Assembly (NCBI RefSeq): GCF_900103195.1
Contig: NZ_FMWU01000023.1
Coordinates: forward strand, 1 to 64,000
Origin: Methylobacterium sp. UNC378MF
GTDB lineage: Bacteria > Pseudomonadota > Alphaproteobacteria > Rhizobiales > Beijerinckiaceae
Direction: 5' to 3'
Length of the DNA: 64,000 bases
Numbering within the stretch: position 1 is the stretch's first letter; every line of letters starts with the position of its first letter. The notes beneath the pieces are model-generated. The model did not search any database and was not told where the DNA came from. It was given only the letters and a program-made list of their open reading frames with translations. Of the stretch, positions 18,354-27,411 are shown in pieces. The position numbers and the translations under genes were made by a program.

Positions 18354-18535
18354 GCGTCACCCTCGCTGGATGGTAAACCGCCCACCAGGGGATGGCCGGT
18401 GTGCGGCGAAAACGTGAGGTGCCGTATAGTCGAGGTGCCTCAGCGCTACAACGCACACAGAAGCAGGGGCTGTAACGGCCCGTCACTGCATCGCCGCGTG
18501 CGGCAAACAGGTCACGGTACAGATGTTTTACGCTG

Positions 18536-19543
18536 TCACCGGGTCCGCAACCGTACAATCGCGGCGGCAATCTCGGCGGTCAGGCTCCGGGCGAGCGGGA
18601 GCCTGTAATGGGTTTGATCGAAGAACTGATCCGGATTCGCCGCCTCCGGACGGCCGTCGCGCCAATCGACCACCGTGCTCAAATCGTGCGTGGCGAGCAC
18701 GGCGCGCACCTCGGCCCGGCAGGCCGCCTCGGCCCCCGCCCGGGCGCTGCCGGGCGGCGGCTCGCCCCGGGCATAGACCGGCGGGAAGACCACGACGACC
18801 GGCGTCGCCGCCGGGATCCGGGCGAGTTCGGCGCGCAGCCGCGCCGCGATCGGGAACGGACCGCCGTGATGCGGCTCCGGCTCGGATCCGACGGGCTTCT
18901 CCAGCGCGGCCTTCTTGGCGGGGTCGATGCCGAAGCCCTGGCTCAGATAGTTGCGCTCGTAATCCCACCAGCCGTCGGAGGCCGCCGCCTTGTGGCGCGT
19001 ATCGAGGAGCCAGCCGACCCGATTGATCGTCTCCTGAGCGGCCGAGAAGCGGATCAGGCCCCGCAGATAGGCGGGCCAGTCGCCCACGAGCCAATAGGGG
19101 AATCCGTGCTCGCTCGGGAAGGCGGGGTCGTCCGCGCACCAGAACGCGTCGGCCGAGAGCACGATCGCTTCGGGCCGGGCATGATGCTTCAGATACCAGC
19201 CGAGCAGGGCGAATTGCTCGGCTGGGCCGGTCGCCGGCACCGAGAGCTGGAGGAACGGGATGCCGGTGAGCCGGGTCAGGGCCGCCGGCTCGACGAGCTG
19301 GATATGCGAATTGCCGATCACCACGCCCGCATAGGCCGGATCGCGCCCGCGCACGGCCGAGGCGGTGCGGGGTCCCTGCGGCCGCACGGCGCCCCGGGAG
19401 AGCAGCGTCGAGCGGCCGGTATCGTAGGGATCGACCAGCGTCGCGAGGGCGAGATAGCCCGCGAACAGAGCGACCATCGACAGGGCCAAGGTGCGGGCGA
19501 AGCCGCGCCAGTCCCGGTCGGTCGTGGGGGGTGCGGGCGCCAT
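18536..19543 (-). CDS. SGNH-type AlgJ/AlgX-like O-acetyltransferase partner
   Basis: A 335-residue protein with one N-terminal membrane helix (about 16-38) and a periplasmic SGNH-hydrolase-like fold: VIGNSHIQ carries the candidate catalytic Ser, and FFDQTHYRLP the Asp-x-x-His pair near the C-terminus. This matches the AlgJ/AlgX group that finishes acetyl transfer to exopolysaccharide in the periplasm. The start lies 2 bases after the stop of the MBOAT gene, so the two form an operon. Which polymer is acetylated is unknown. Confidence 0.8.
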   Translation of the reverse strand: MAPAPPTTDRDWRGFARTLALSMVALFAGYLALATLVDPYDTGRSTLLSRGAVRPQGPRTASAVRGRDPAYAGVVIGNSHIQLVEPAALTRLTGIPFLQLSVPATGPAEQFALLGWYLKHHARPEAIVLSADAFWCADDPAFPSEHGFPYWLVGDWPAYLRGLIRFSAAQETINRVGWLLDTRHKAAASDGWWDYERNYLSQGFGIDPAKKAALEKPVGSEPEPHHGGPFPIAARLRAELARIPAATPVVVVFPPVYARGEPPPGSARAGAEAACRAEVRAVLATHDLSTVVDWRDGRPEAANPDQFFDQTHYRLPLARSLTAEIAAAIVRLRTR

Positions 19544-19545
19544 CC

Positions 19546-20919
19546 TCAGAACTGGAAGTAGATGAACTCGTAATTCGCATCGTCGCCGATCTTCAGCAGG
19601 ACGAGCACGAACAAGAGCGCGAAGCCGAAGGCCAGGAGCCGCCGCGGCGGCAGGCGGTGCACCGCATTCCAGGCAGTAGGCCCGATCGTGGCGACCAGGG
19701 CGGCAATGGCGATGGTCCGCCACTTGAAGCCGGAGCCCTTCGGCGCCAGCCCGAACAGGCCCTTGAAGATCACGAGCGCCGCCTCGAAGCTCGTCGCCCG
19801 GAACAGGACCCAGGTCAGGACGACGAACAGGCTGGTGAGCGCCCAGCCGAGCGGCGCCGGGATCGTGATCCGGGCCCGGCGCGTCAGCAACCCGGCCCCG
19901 AGGCCGAGACCGTGGAGCGCCCCCCAGGCCAGGAAGGTCAGGCCCGCCCCGTGCCAGAGGCCGCCGAGCGTCATGGTGGCGGCGAGCGCCCCGACCTGCC
20001 GCGGCAGGCCGCGGCGGTTCCCGCCCATCGGGATGTAGAGATAATCGCGCAGGAACCGCGACAGGGTCATGTGCCAGCGCCGCCAGAAATCCTGCAGGGA
20101 CGTGGCGCGGTAGGGGACGTCGAAATTCTGCGGCAGGACGAGGCCGAACAGAAGCGCGATCCCCAGCGCCATGTCGGTGTAGCCGGAGAAGTCGAAATAG
20201 ATCTGGAAGGTGAAGCCCAGCGTCGCCTGCCACGCCTCCACCACCGTGACGGCCTTGCCGGCGGCGGCCGCCTGGAAGACCGGGTTCACGTATTCCGCGA
20301 GCGGATCGCCGAGGAAGACCTTCTTGGCGAGGCCCACCGTGAGCAGCATCAGCCCGCGGGCGAAGCGCTCGGCGGCATCGGGCCGCGCGTAGGGCGCCTC
20401 GTCGAACTGGTGCATGATCTCGCTCCAGCGCACGAGCGGGCCGGCGAGAACCTGCGGGAAGAAGGCGATGTAGAGGGCATATTTCACGAGCCCGAAGCCC
20501 GGCGCCCGGCCGGCCCGCAGGTCGGCGAGATACATGATGTGGTGGAAGGTGAAGAACGAGATGCCGAGCGGCAGGGCGAGGCCGAGACGCGGCGCCTCCA
20601 GGCCGGGGATCAGGTTGGCGAGATCGGCGGCGAAGTCGAGGTACTTGAAGACCCCGAGCAGGGCGAGGTTGGCGGCGATGGCGGCCGGGATCAGCCAGCG
20701 GCCGGGCCAGCGTCGATAGAGGCGAGCGACGCACCAATTCGCCAGGATCGACCCGGCGAGCAGCGGCACGAATCGGATATCCCACCAGCCGTAGAACACG
20801 AAGGACAGGCCGACGAGGAGCGGCAGCCGCCACGCCGGTGCGGCGCGCGCCACAAGCGCGTGCAGGATCAGCGCGGCCGGCAGGAAGGCGAGGAGAAAGA
20901 CGAAGGAGTTGAACAGCAT
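19546..20919 (-). CDS. MBOAT family O-acyltransferase (AlgI-like)
   Basis: A 457-residue multi-pass membrane protein. Family features include FVFYGWWDIRF near residue 40, FFPQVLAGPLVRW, YFDFSGYTDMALG, LQDFWRRWHMTLSRFLRDY and the invariant catalytic His in LWHGAGLTF. AlgI-type proteins move acetyl groups across the inner membrane to a periplasmic partner, here the SGNH protein encoded 2 bases downstream. The operon suggests O-acetylation of a secreted or surface polysaccharide. Confidence 0.9.
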   Translation of the reverse strand: MLFNSFVFLLAFLPAALILHALVARAAPAWRLPLLVGLSFVFYGWWDIRFVPLLAGSILANWCVARLYRRWPGRWLIPAAIAANLALLGVFKYLDFAADLANLIPGLEAPRLGLALPLGISFFTFHHIMYLADLRAGRAPGFGLVKYALYIAFFPQVLAGPLVRWSEIMHQFDEAPYARPDAAERFARGLMLLTVGLAKKVFLGDPLAEYVNPVFQAAAAGKAVTVVEAWQATLGFTFQIYFDFSGYTDMALGIALLFGLVLPQNFDVPYRATSLQDFWRRWHMTLSRFLRDYLYIPMGGNRRGLPRQVGALAATMTLGGLWHGAGLTFLAWGALHGLGLGAGLLTRRARITIPAPLGWALTSLFVVLTWVLFRATSFEAALVIFKGLFGLAPKGSGFKWRTIAIAALVATIGPTAWNAVHRLPPRRLLAFGFALLFVLVLLKIGDDANYEFIYFQF

Positions 20920-21055
20920 CGGGCGAGGCGGCGCGGAGGAGCCCGGATGGGCCGCCGTTGTCTCCGAGCGGAAGGGATTGCCTTGTCGGGGATCGGGGGC
21001 GGCCCGTCAATCGCCGCTCCGCGTGCGGGATCGAGCCACGGCGCGGCTCCGGAAG

Positions 21056-21077
21056 GCTTCGCGGCGCTCGCGACGAC
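21056..21077 (+). repeat. Degenerate copy of an intergenic repeat arm
   Basis: The 22-base word matches the right arm of the palindrome at 38476-38565 with two mismatches (GCTTCGC-G-GCGCTCGCGACGAC). It lies in the 190-base gap between the MBOAT gene and the Hsp70-like gene. Confidence 0.4.
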
Positions 21078-21109
21078 CCGGATGCCGCGGCGATCGACCG
21101 GACTGGGCC

Positions 21110-22357
21110 TCAGGCCCCGCGGCGCGCGGCCTCGATGGTCAGGCCCAGTCCCACCGAGCCGAACGTGTCGCCCTCCACCACCCGGGCGGCCGGAAGCGCG
21201 GCCGTCAGCGCGGCGCGCAGGTGCGGCAGGCCGGTGGAGCCGCCGGTCAGGAACAGGGCGTCGATCCGCTCAGCAGGAAGTTCCGCCTGTGCGAGACAGC
21301 GCGCGATCCGGGCCGCCACGGCCCGGGCGAGATCACCGGTCTGGGCCGACAGGGTCGCGCGGTCTACCGGTACCGCCAGCCCGCGCTCCAGGAGCCCGAG
21401 ATCGAGCATTGTCGCATCCTGCTCGGAGGCGGCGATCTTGGCCCCCTCCACCGCCCCGGCCAGGGCGTGGCCGCGCTCCCCCTCCACGGCTTCGCGCAGC
21501 CGCGCGAGCAGGTCGGGCCGGGCGCCGTCGCGGATCACTTCGTCGATCTCGCGCAGGGTCTTCTGGTTGTAGAGGCGGTTGATGGCCGACCACGTTGCGA
21601 GGTCGTGGTAATAGGCATTCGGCACGGCGAGGTCGCCGCGGCGCATCGGACTGCCGAGCCCCAGCAGCGGCATCACCGTGCCGAGGCTGAGTTGGCGGTC
21701 GAAATCCGTCCCCCCGATCCGCACGCCGTCATTGGCCAGGATATCGCCGGCCCGGTCCGGCCGGCCCCGGCGCTCCGGCGCGAGGCGCACGATGGAGAAA
21801 TCCGAGGTGCCGCCACCGATATCGGCGACGAGGGCGATCTCCTCCGCGCGGACCTGGCGCTCGTAGTCGAGCGCCGCGGCGATCGGCTCGTACTGGAACG
21901 AGACCTCCCGGAACCCGACGTCGCGGGCGATGTCGCGCAGCGTGTCCTCCGCGCGGCGGTCCGCCTCCGGGTCGCCATCGACGAAGTGGACGGGCCGGCC
22001 GTGGACGACGCTGTCGAGGCTCTGGCCGCAGGCGGCCTCGGCCCGCGCCTTCACGGCCATGAGGTAACGGGCGATGACGTCGCGCAGCCGCAGCCGCTGG
22101 CGGCCGACCGGGGTCGCCTCGTCCATGAGCGGGGTGCCGAGGACGGATTTCAGGCCGCGCATCAGCCGGCCGGACCGGCCCTCGACATAGGCCGCCGTCG
22201 CGGCCCGGCCGATGATCGGCTCCCGGCCGAGTTCGAAGAAGATCGCGCTCGGGATCGTCCGATGCGCGCCCTCCAGGGGCAGCAGCGTCGGACCCTCCGG
22301 GCCGTCATGCCCGAGGGTCGTGTTCGACGTGCCGAAATCGAGGCCGCAGGCCGCCAT
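21110..22357 (-). CDS. yegD: Hsp70-family protein, YegD-like
   Basis: A 415-residue actin/Hsp70-fold ATPase. The N-terminal phosphate loop is GLDFGTSNTTLG, the second phosphate loop is LVADIGGGTSDFSIV (about 185-200), and the adenosine motif is ALFLTGGSTGLPHL near the C-terminus. It has only the nucleotide-binding domain and lacks the substrate domain of DnaK, as in YegD. The client and role are unknown. It is divergent from the HerA-like gene with 378 bases between. Confidence 0.85.
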   Translation of the reverse strand: MAACGLDFGTSNTTLGHDGPEGPTLLPLEGAHRTIPSAIFFELGREPIIGRAATAAYVEGRSGRLMRGLKSVLGTPLMDEATPVGRQRLRLRDVIARYLMAVKARAEAACGQSLDSVVHGRPVHFVDGDPEADRRAEDTLRDIARDVGFREVSFQYEPIAAALDYERQVRAEEIALVADIGGGTSDFSIVRLAPERRGRPDRAGDILANDGVRIGGTDFDRQLSLGTVMPLLGLGSPMRRGDLAVPNAYYHDLATWSAINRLYNQKTLREIDEVIRDGARPDLLARLREAVEGERGHALAGAVEGAKIAASEQDATMLDLGLLERGLAVPVDRATLSAQTGDLARAVAARIARCLAQAELPAERIDALFLTGGSTGLPHLRAALTAALPAARVVEGDTFGSVGLGLTIEAARRGA

Positions 22358-22735
22358 CGTGTCGTGGGTCCGGGAACTGGGAGAAGGGTCGTGGGCCTAC
22401 AGGGCCGACATGCCGGGGTCCAGGCCGGAGGAGCAGAGCCCGGGTTTGTCAAACAGGGGTTGACGGCGGGATCGCGCATCGGCGCCCTCGGTGGATCGGA
22501 TCCGCTTCGTCACCCCGAGGGCCGCGCAGCCGCACGGGGATCCGGACGCGCAGGAGAGCCCGACCCCGAGAGCGGATCCGGATCCCGGGTTCGCCTCCGG
22601 CGCCCCGGAACGACAGGACGGAGCACCGCCGCGCGGAGCCGAGCGCCAATCCGTCGCGCGAACTCGCAGATGCGGGAAGCGTGGACAGCGCTCCGGCGGC
22701 GCATCCGGATCCGCCGGGCCGTGCTATGAGGCCCC
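22358..22735. other. Divergent intergenic region, 378 bases, with a repeat
   Basis: The gap between two divergent genes must hold both promoters. No convincing gene is seen. Positions 22574-22615 carry a GC-rich imperfect hairpin (CCCGGGTTCGCC, TCC, GGCGCCCCGGAA) that resembles intergenic repeats I recall from Methylobacterium and related genomes. Confidence 0.4.
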
Positions 22736-24232
22736 ATGCGTTCCGACATCGATCTCGGCCTGACCGGCGAGCGCCCCGCGCTCCTCGACCTCACCGAACT
22801 GCTCGCCACGCGGCTCCTGGTCCAGGGCAATTCGGGATCCGGCAAATCGCACCTGCTGCGGCGGCTGCTGGAGCAGAGCGCCGGCCTCGTACAGCAGGCG
22901 ATCATCGATCCCGAAGGCGATTTCGCCAGCCTCGCCGACCGCTACGGCCACGTCGTGGTCGAGGCCGACGGCGACGATGTCGCCCTGCAGCGGATCGCCG
23001 CCCGGGTGCGGACGCACCGGGTCTCGGTGGTGCTGTCGTTGGAGAATCTCGACGCCGACGGGCAGATGCGGGCCGCCGCGGCCTTCCTGGGCGGTCTGTT
23101 CGATGCCGACCGCGACCATTGGTACCCGATGCTGGTGGCGGTGGACGAGGCGCAGCTCTTCGCGCCCGCGGCGGCCGGCGAGGTCTCGGACGAAGCCCGC
23201 CGCCTGTCGCTCGGCGCGATGACCAACCTCATGTGCCGCGGGCGCAAGCGCGGCCTCGCCGGCATCATCGCCACCCAGCGCCTTGCCAAGCTCGCCAAGA
23301 ACGTCGCGGCCGAGGCGTCGAACTTCCTGATGGGCCGGACCTTCCTCGACATCGACATGGCCCGCGCCGCCGACCTCCTCGGCCTGGAGCGCCGCCAGGC
23401 CGAGACGTTTCGCGACCTGCCGCGGGGGCATTTCGTGGCCCTCGGGCCGGCCCTGTCGCGGCGACCGCTCACCATCGCGGTCGGGCCGACCCAGACCGTG
23501 AGCCGGAGTTCCTCGCCGGTCCTGGTCCCCCTGCCCGACGCCCTGGAGGACGCCCGCGCGCTGATTCTCACGGCGAGCCCACAGGAGAGCGTCGCGCCGT
23601 TGGCACCGCGCCCGAAGCCGCGCCCGACGCCGGCACCGGACGTGCTCGTACAGCTCGCCAATTACCGGCCGCCGGCGCCTGCGGAGGAGCCGGAGGAGGA
23701 GCCCATGGATCCGGAGGCCCGCGAGGCGGCGCTCTCCGAGGTGCTGGCCTCGGTGCTGGCGGATGCCGACGCGGCCGCCTGCACGCCCGCGACGCTGTAT
23801 CAGGACTTCACGGTCCGCTGCCGCATCCGGCGCCTGCGCGGCGACACGATGGGCCTGCCCGAGTTCAAGCGGCGGCTGGCCGTTGCACGAGCCGAAGCCG
23901 GGGGCGCGGTGGCGGACAATTCCGGGTGGGAGCAGGCCCAGGCGATCGCGGCCGGCCTGCCGGACGATCTGGCCGGGCTGTTCCTCGTGGTCGCCCGGGC
24001 CGCCATCGAGGGCGCCCCCTGCCCGACCGACACCATGCTGGCTGAGGCCTACGGAACCAGTTCGGGCGGCCGGGCCCGGCGGATGCTGGCCTATCTCGAG
24101 GAGCGCGGCGCCATCATCACCCGCAAGGATCTGCGCGGTGCGCCGATCATCGCGGTGCCGGATCTGGGTGTCGAGACGGGGCCGGGCGAGCCGCAGATGC
24201 TGCCGACAGGTCCGAAGCGGCGGGCGGTGTAG
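22736..24232 (+). CDS. HerA-like ATP-binding protein (DUF87)
   Basis: A 498-residue P-loop ATPase. Walker A is QGNSGSGKSHLL (about 32-43) followed by IIDPEGDFASL; Walker B is MLVAVDEAQLFAP (about 135-148); TQRLAKLAKNV is a sensor-like region. This is the FtsK/HerA superfamily, whose members move DNA or act as hexameric helicases. No NurA-like nuclease neighbour is present. The region after about residue 260 has a proline-rich linker and a helical C-terminal domain of unknown role. The gene starts at an ATG directly before the conserved domain. Confidence 0.85.
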   Translation: MRSDIDLGLTGERPALLDLTELLATRLLVQGNSGSGKSHLLRRLLEQSAGLVQQAIIDPEGDFASLADRYGHVVVEADGDDVALQRIAARVRTHRVSVVLSLENLDADGQMRAAAAFLGGLFDADRDHWYPMLVAVDEAQLFAPAAAGEVSDEARRLSLGAMTNLMCRGRKRGLAGIIATQRLAKLAKNVAAEASNFLMGRTFLDIDMARAADLLGLERRQAETFRDLPRGHFVALGPALSRRPLTIAVGPTQTVSRSSSPVLVPLPDALEDARALILTASPQESVAPLAPRPKPRPTPAPDVLVQLANYRPPAPAEEPEEEPMDPEAREAALSEVLASVLADADAAACTPATLYQDFTVRCRIRRLRGDTMGLPEFKRRLAVARAEAGGAVADNSGWEQAQAIAAGLPDDLAGLFLVVARAAIEGAPCPTDTMLAEAYGTSSGGRARRMLAYLEERGAIITRKDLRGAPIIAVPDLGVETGPGEPQMLPTGPKRRAV

Positions 24233-24429
24233 CGGGATCTGCTCCACGCAAGCCCCGCGTCCAACAGGCACGCGTTCCCCTCCCCCATCTCGGGCGGGGC
24301 AGGATCGGCGGCGGTGCCGAATCGAACGCTCCGGTGCCTCCTGTCCTCCGCCTCCCTCGTTGGGGGAAGCGCGCACAGGCCACGGCCGGCTGCTTCGCTC
24401 GGCCCGCAGGGACGGTCGCGCAGGTGCGG

Positions 24430-24858
24430 TCAGACCCTCCGGGCCATCTCCAGCTTGGCGAGTTCCACTGCCGCCCGCAGCTCGATCTCGCCCATCAGGC
24501 CGTCGAGCCGCGGGTCTCCCGAGAGGCCCGCACGCTCGTTCAGCCGGCCGGCGATGGCACGCAGGTCCTGCGGCGCGACGCGGCCGCCCAGAAGCGCCGC
24601 CTTCAGCCGGTCGAGGCCATCGAGAAGATCCCGGCCACGCTGGGCCGAGCGCCGGCGCCGTTCCTGCGGCGTGTCGGCCTCGGCCTGGAGGAGCAGGACC
24701 GCGTCGAGCCCCGCCAGCGTCGCGGCGGCGGCCGGCGCGCCGGTGCCCGTTGCTGCGGTCGGGGCCGCACCGAGGCTGAAGCCTGCGCCCCCCTCGGGTT
24801 TCCGGGCGCCCGCAACCCCGCCGGCACTCTGTATCGGCTGGCGAGTCTCGACACGCAT
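24430..24858 (-). CDS. fliX: Flagellar assembly regulator FliX
   Basis: A 142-residue protein of the FliX family (class II flagellar assembly regulator). It has a variable Ala/Gly-rich N-terminus, then LAGLDAVLLLQAEADTPQERRRRS and a helical C-terminal half ending ELAKLEMARRV. In Caulobacter FliX partners FlbD to couple basal-body assembly to later flagellar genes and lies divergent from flgI, as here. The frame extends upstream but the ATG at 24858 fits the family start. The shared upstream region contains a CtrA-type box. Confidence 0.82.
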   Translation of the reverse strand: MRVETRQPIQSAGGVAGARKPEGGAGFSLGAAPTAATGTGAPAAAATLAGLDAVLLLQAEADTPQERRRRSAQRGRDLLDGLDRLKAALLGGRVAPQDLRAIAGRLNERAGLSGDPRLDGLMGEIELRAAVELAKLEMARRV

Positions 24859-24917
24859 GATCCGGTTCGCGTTGCTCCAGGCGCCCCCGCGCAGAACCGG
24901 AAAGTCCGCTGCCAGGG

Positions 24918-24932
24918 TTAAGCGCGGGTAAA
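24918..24932. promoter_or_regulatory. CtrA-type binding box between fliX and flgI
   Basis: TTAA-N7-TAAA (spacer GCGCGGG), one base off the full CtrA consensus TTAA-N7-TTAA with exact spacing. It lies 60 bases upstream of fliX and 168 bases upstream of flgI. Confidence 0.6.
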
Positions 24933-25099
24933 CAAGGCGGCAGAAGCTGCCGGGTCGGCAGGTTCGGTGCCGGTACCGCGGGATGAGCCGGCCGGCCGCA
25001 TCGGTGAAAACCTTCGCTCTGTCAGAGCCTTGCGGCGCCGGACGAAGTGGCACGACCCTGGCAGGATGGCGGCAGGTCCGTCCAGGTCGAAAATCCGGC

Positions 25100-26236
25100 A
25101 TGCGCCCGCGTCTTGCGTTCAGTCCTCTGCAGATTCTGCTCGGTGCCCTCACCGGCGCCCTGCTGCTCGCCGCCCTGTCCGGGCCGGCGCTGGCCCTGTC
25201 GCGCGTCAAGGATCTCGCCTCCATCGAGGGCGTCCGCCAGAACCAGCTCGTCGGCTACGGCATCGTCGTCGGCCTGAACGGCACCGGCGATACGCTGAAC
25301 AACATCCCCTTCACCAAGCAGTCCCTCCAGGCCATGCTGGAGCGCCTCGGCGTCAACACCCGCGGCGCCACGATGCGCACGCAGAACCTCGCCGCCGTGA
25401 TGGTGACCGCGAGCCTGCCGCCCTTCGCCGCGCAGGGGACCCGCATCGACGTGACGGTCTCGTCGCTGGGCGACGCCAAGTCCCTCCAGGGCGGCACGCT
25501 GCTGGTGACGCCGCTGCTGGGCGCCGACGGTGAGGTCTATGCCCTGGCGCAGGGCTCCGTGGCGATTGCCGGCTTCTCGGCCGAGGGCGACGCCGCCAAG
25601 ATCACCCGGGGCGTGCCCACCAACGGCCGCATCTCCAACGGCGCGAATATCGAGCGCGAGATCGCCTTCAAGCTGAACGACGCGCGCACGCTGCGGCTGT
25701 CGCTGCGCAATCCCGACTTCACCACCTCGAAGCGGATCGCCGCCGCGATCAACGACTTCATGGGCGCCGACACCGCCGAACCCACCGATCCGGCCACCGT
25801 GACGATCCAGATCCCGGCCCGCTACAACGGCAACATGATCCGCCTGATCACCGAGGTCGAGCAGCTCAAGGTCGAGCCCGACCAGACCGCCCGGGTCGTG
25901 GTCGACGAGCGCTCCGGCATCATCGTGATGGGCCGGGACGTGCGCGTTTCCACGGTGGCGATCGCGCAGGGCAACCTCACCGTCACCATCACCGAACAGC
26001 CGCAGGTGAGCCAGCCGGCGCCCTTCTCGGACGGGCGCACCGTCGTGGTGCCGCGGACGGGCGTGAAGGTCGATACCGGCGACGGCAACAAGCTCGCGCT
26101 GGTGAAGGAGGGCGTCAGCCTGCGCGAACTGGTCGACGGCCTCAATGCGCTGGGCGTCGGCCCGCGGGATCTGATCTCGATCCTCCAGGCGATCAAGGCC
26201 GCCGGCGCGCTCCAGGCCGATATCGAGTTGATGTGA
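25100..26236 (+). CDS. flgI: Flagellar P-ring protein FlgI
   Basis: A 378-residue periplasmic protein that forms the P ring around the flagellar rod in the peptidoglycan. It has a signal peptide (residues about 10-34, cut at ALALS), then the family opening SRVKDLASIEGVRQNQLVGYG and IVVGLNGTGDT, and the family end LISILQAIKAAGALQADIELM. Length is normal. The ATG at 25100 is the only start that leaves a clean signal peptide. A rod-binding gene follows after 25 bases. Confidence 0.96.
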   Translation: MRPRLAFSPLQILLGALTGALLLAALSGPALALSRVKDLASIEGVRQNQLVGYGIVVGLNGTGDTLNNIPFTKQSLQAMLERLGVNTRGATMRTQNLAAVMVTASLPPFAAQGTRIDVTVSSLGDAKSLQGGTLLVTPLLGADGEVYALAQGSVAIAGFSAEGDAAKITRGVPTNGRISNGANIEREIAFKLNDARTLRLSLRNPDFTTSKRIAAAINDFMGADTAEPTDPATVTIQIPARYNGNMIRLITEVEQLKVEPDQTARVVVDERSGIIVMGRDVRVSTVAIAQGNLTVTITEQPQVSQPAPFSDGRTVVVPRTGVKVDTGDGNKLALVKEGVSLRELVDGLNALGVGPRDLISILQAIKAAGALQADIELM

Positions 26237-26261
26237 TCACCCGGCCGCGGAGGCACGAACC

Positions 26262-26621
26262 ATGTTGCAACTCGCCAGTTTCGCGGCCACCGCCGCCGCC
26301 AGCGTCGGGACCTCCGCCGCCGGGAGCGTGGCCGACGGGATGATCAAGACCGCCAACAAGGCCAAGGCCTGGAAGACCGCCACCGAGTTCGAATCGATGT
26401 TCCTCGAGAACAGCCTCGATCGGCTGACGCAGTCGGAAGGCACCGAGGGACCACTGGGCGAGAATGGCACCGGCGGGGGCGTCTATCGCTCGATGCTGAC
26501 CAAGGAATACGCAACCCAGATTGTGAAGAGCGGCGGCGTCGGCATCGCCGACTCGATCTTCCGCGAGATCATGAAGATGCAGGGTGCGGCAAACGTTGGA
26601 GCGACACATGCAAAAGGCTGA
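26262..26621 (+). CDS. Rod-binding protein (FlgJ N-terminal domain; CheL type)
   Basis: A 119-residue protein equal to the rod-cap half of FlgJ, without the muramidase half. The family core is visible as KTATEFESMFLENSLDRL, then GGVYRSMLTKEYATQIVKSGGVGIADSIFREIMK. In alphaproteobacteria this short form is often called CheL or FlgJ. It acts in the periplasm as the rod scaffold. A GGAGG ribosome site precedes the ATG. Its end overlaps the next gene. Confidence 0.88.
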   Translation: MLQLASFAATAAASVGTSAAGSVADGMIKTANKAKAWKTATEFESMFLENSLDRLTQSEGTEGPLGENGTGGGVYRSMLTKEYATQIVKSGGVGIADSIFREIMKMQGAANVGATHAKG

Positions 26622-27081
26622 ACCGCTGCGGGTCGCGGACCGGGTCACCGCCGAGGCCCTGGTTGCGGGCGTGCTCGGCAACATGGCGGCCCTGGAGGCC
26701 GTGCTCGCCGAGGAGGCCGCCTTCGTTCGGGAGGGCCGTCTGCAGGAGGGCGTCGCCGCAGCCGAGCCGAAGGCAGCCCTGGCCGCCGCCTACATGCAGG
26801 GCCTTGAGGTCGCGAAGGCGAACGCCGTCGCGCTGAAGCGCTTCCATCCCGATGGGGTCGAGCTTCTGCGGTCGGCGCATCGCCGTTTCACGGCCGCCGT
26901 GGAGGCGAACCAGACGGTGCTGGCCAGCGCCAAGACCGTTTCAGAAGGGCTGATCAAGTCGCTGGCCGAGGAGATCGGTCGCGCGCAGTTGCCGTCCGGC
27001 TACGGCCGGCAAGCGCCGGCGCCCTCTCCGTATGGCCGCGGCGTGCGCAGCGGGCCCCTGGTGCTCTCGCGCAACCTCTGA
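26608..27081 (+). CDS. FlgN-like flagellar chaperone
   Basis: A 157-residue, mostly helical cytoplasmic protein. FlgN-type proteins are export chaperones for the hook-filament junction proteins FlgK and FlgL, whose genes lie on the opposite strand close by. The ATG at 26608 overlaps the end of the rod-binding gene by 14 bases and has GGAG 8 bases upstream. The tail is flexible (about residues 130-157, rich in Gly, Pro and Arg). The assignment rests on helical character and context, not on strong motifs. Confidence 0.65.
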   Translation: MQKAEPLRVADRVTAEALVAGVLGNMAALEAVLAEEAAFVREGRLQEGVAAAEPKAALAAAYMQGLEVAKANAVALKRFHPDGVELLRSAHRRFTAAVEANQTVLASAKTVSEGLIKSLAEEIGRAQLPSGYGRQAPAPSPYGRGVRSGPLVLSRNL

Positions 27082-27089
27082 GCCCCGCT

Positions 27090-27410
27090 TCAGCGGCGGC
27101 CGGTGCCGATTCGAACGAAGGTCCGGACCTCGCCGAGATCGGTATCGGCGCGGTTGTCGATCGCGAGGCGGCCGGCGACAGCCGGAGCCGCTGCGACCCG
27201 GTGTCCGGCGCCCAGGTCCGCCCCCGCGACCACGCGGCCCGAGATGCGGAGGCAGCTGCCGCTCCCTGGCAGGCGCAGGAAGCCCTGGCCCTTGGACGGG
27301 CACGGCACCGGCCCCGGAATCGTCGGCAAATCCCGGAGATCGAGGGCGACGGCCGGCCCGGCGAGGGTCAGGGCCGCCAGTGCGGCGCACAGTCGAAGCC
27401 AACCAGGCAT
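27090..27410 (-). CDS. Short secreted protein resembling the ends of Porin_2 porins
   Basis: A 106-residue protein with a signal peptide (LCAALAALTLAGPAVAL). The mature start, CPSKGQGFLRLPGSGSCLRISGR, resembles the N-terminus of alphaproteobacterial porins of the Porin_2 family, and the end, DLGEVRTFVRIG, resembles an internal strand of the same family. At about a quarter of a porin length it cannot form a normal barrel alone. It may be a degenerate porin, or a small paralogue. Its ATG lies next to the stop of the 86-residue gene upstream. Confidence 0.6.
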   Translation of the reverse strand: MPGWLRLCAALAALTLAGPAVALDLRDLPTIPGPVPCPSKGQGFLRLPGSGSCLRISGRVVAGADLGAGHRVAAAPAVAGRLAIDNRADTDLGEVRTFVRIGTGRR

Positions 27411-27411
27411 C

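Noticed and set aside
19531-21582. Plus-strand frame opposite the MBOAT and Hsp70-like genes
   Set aside because: It has no recognisable motif and covers well-supported genes of the other strand.
22491-22763. Ninety-residue plus-strand frame between yegD and herA
   Set aside because: Its Pro/Arg/Gly composition is noise-like and it overlaps an intergenic repeat and the herA start.
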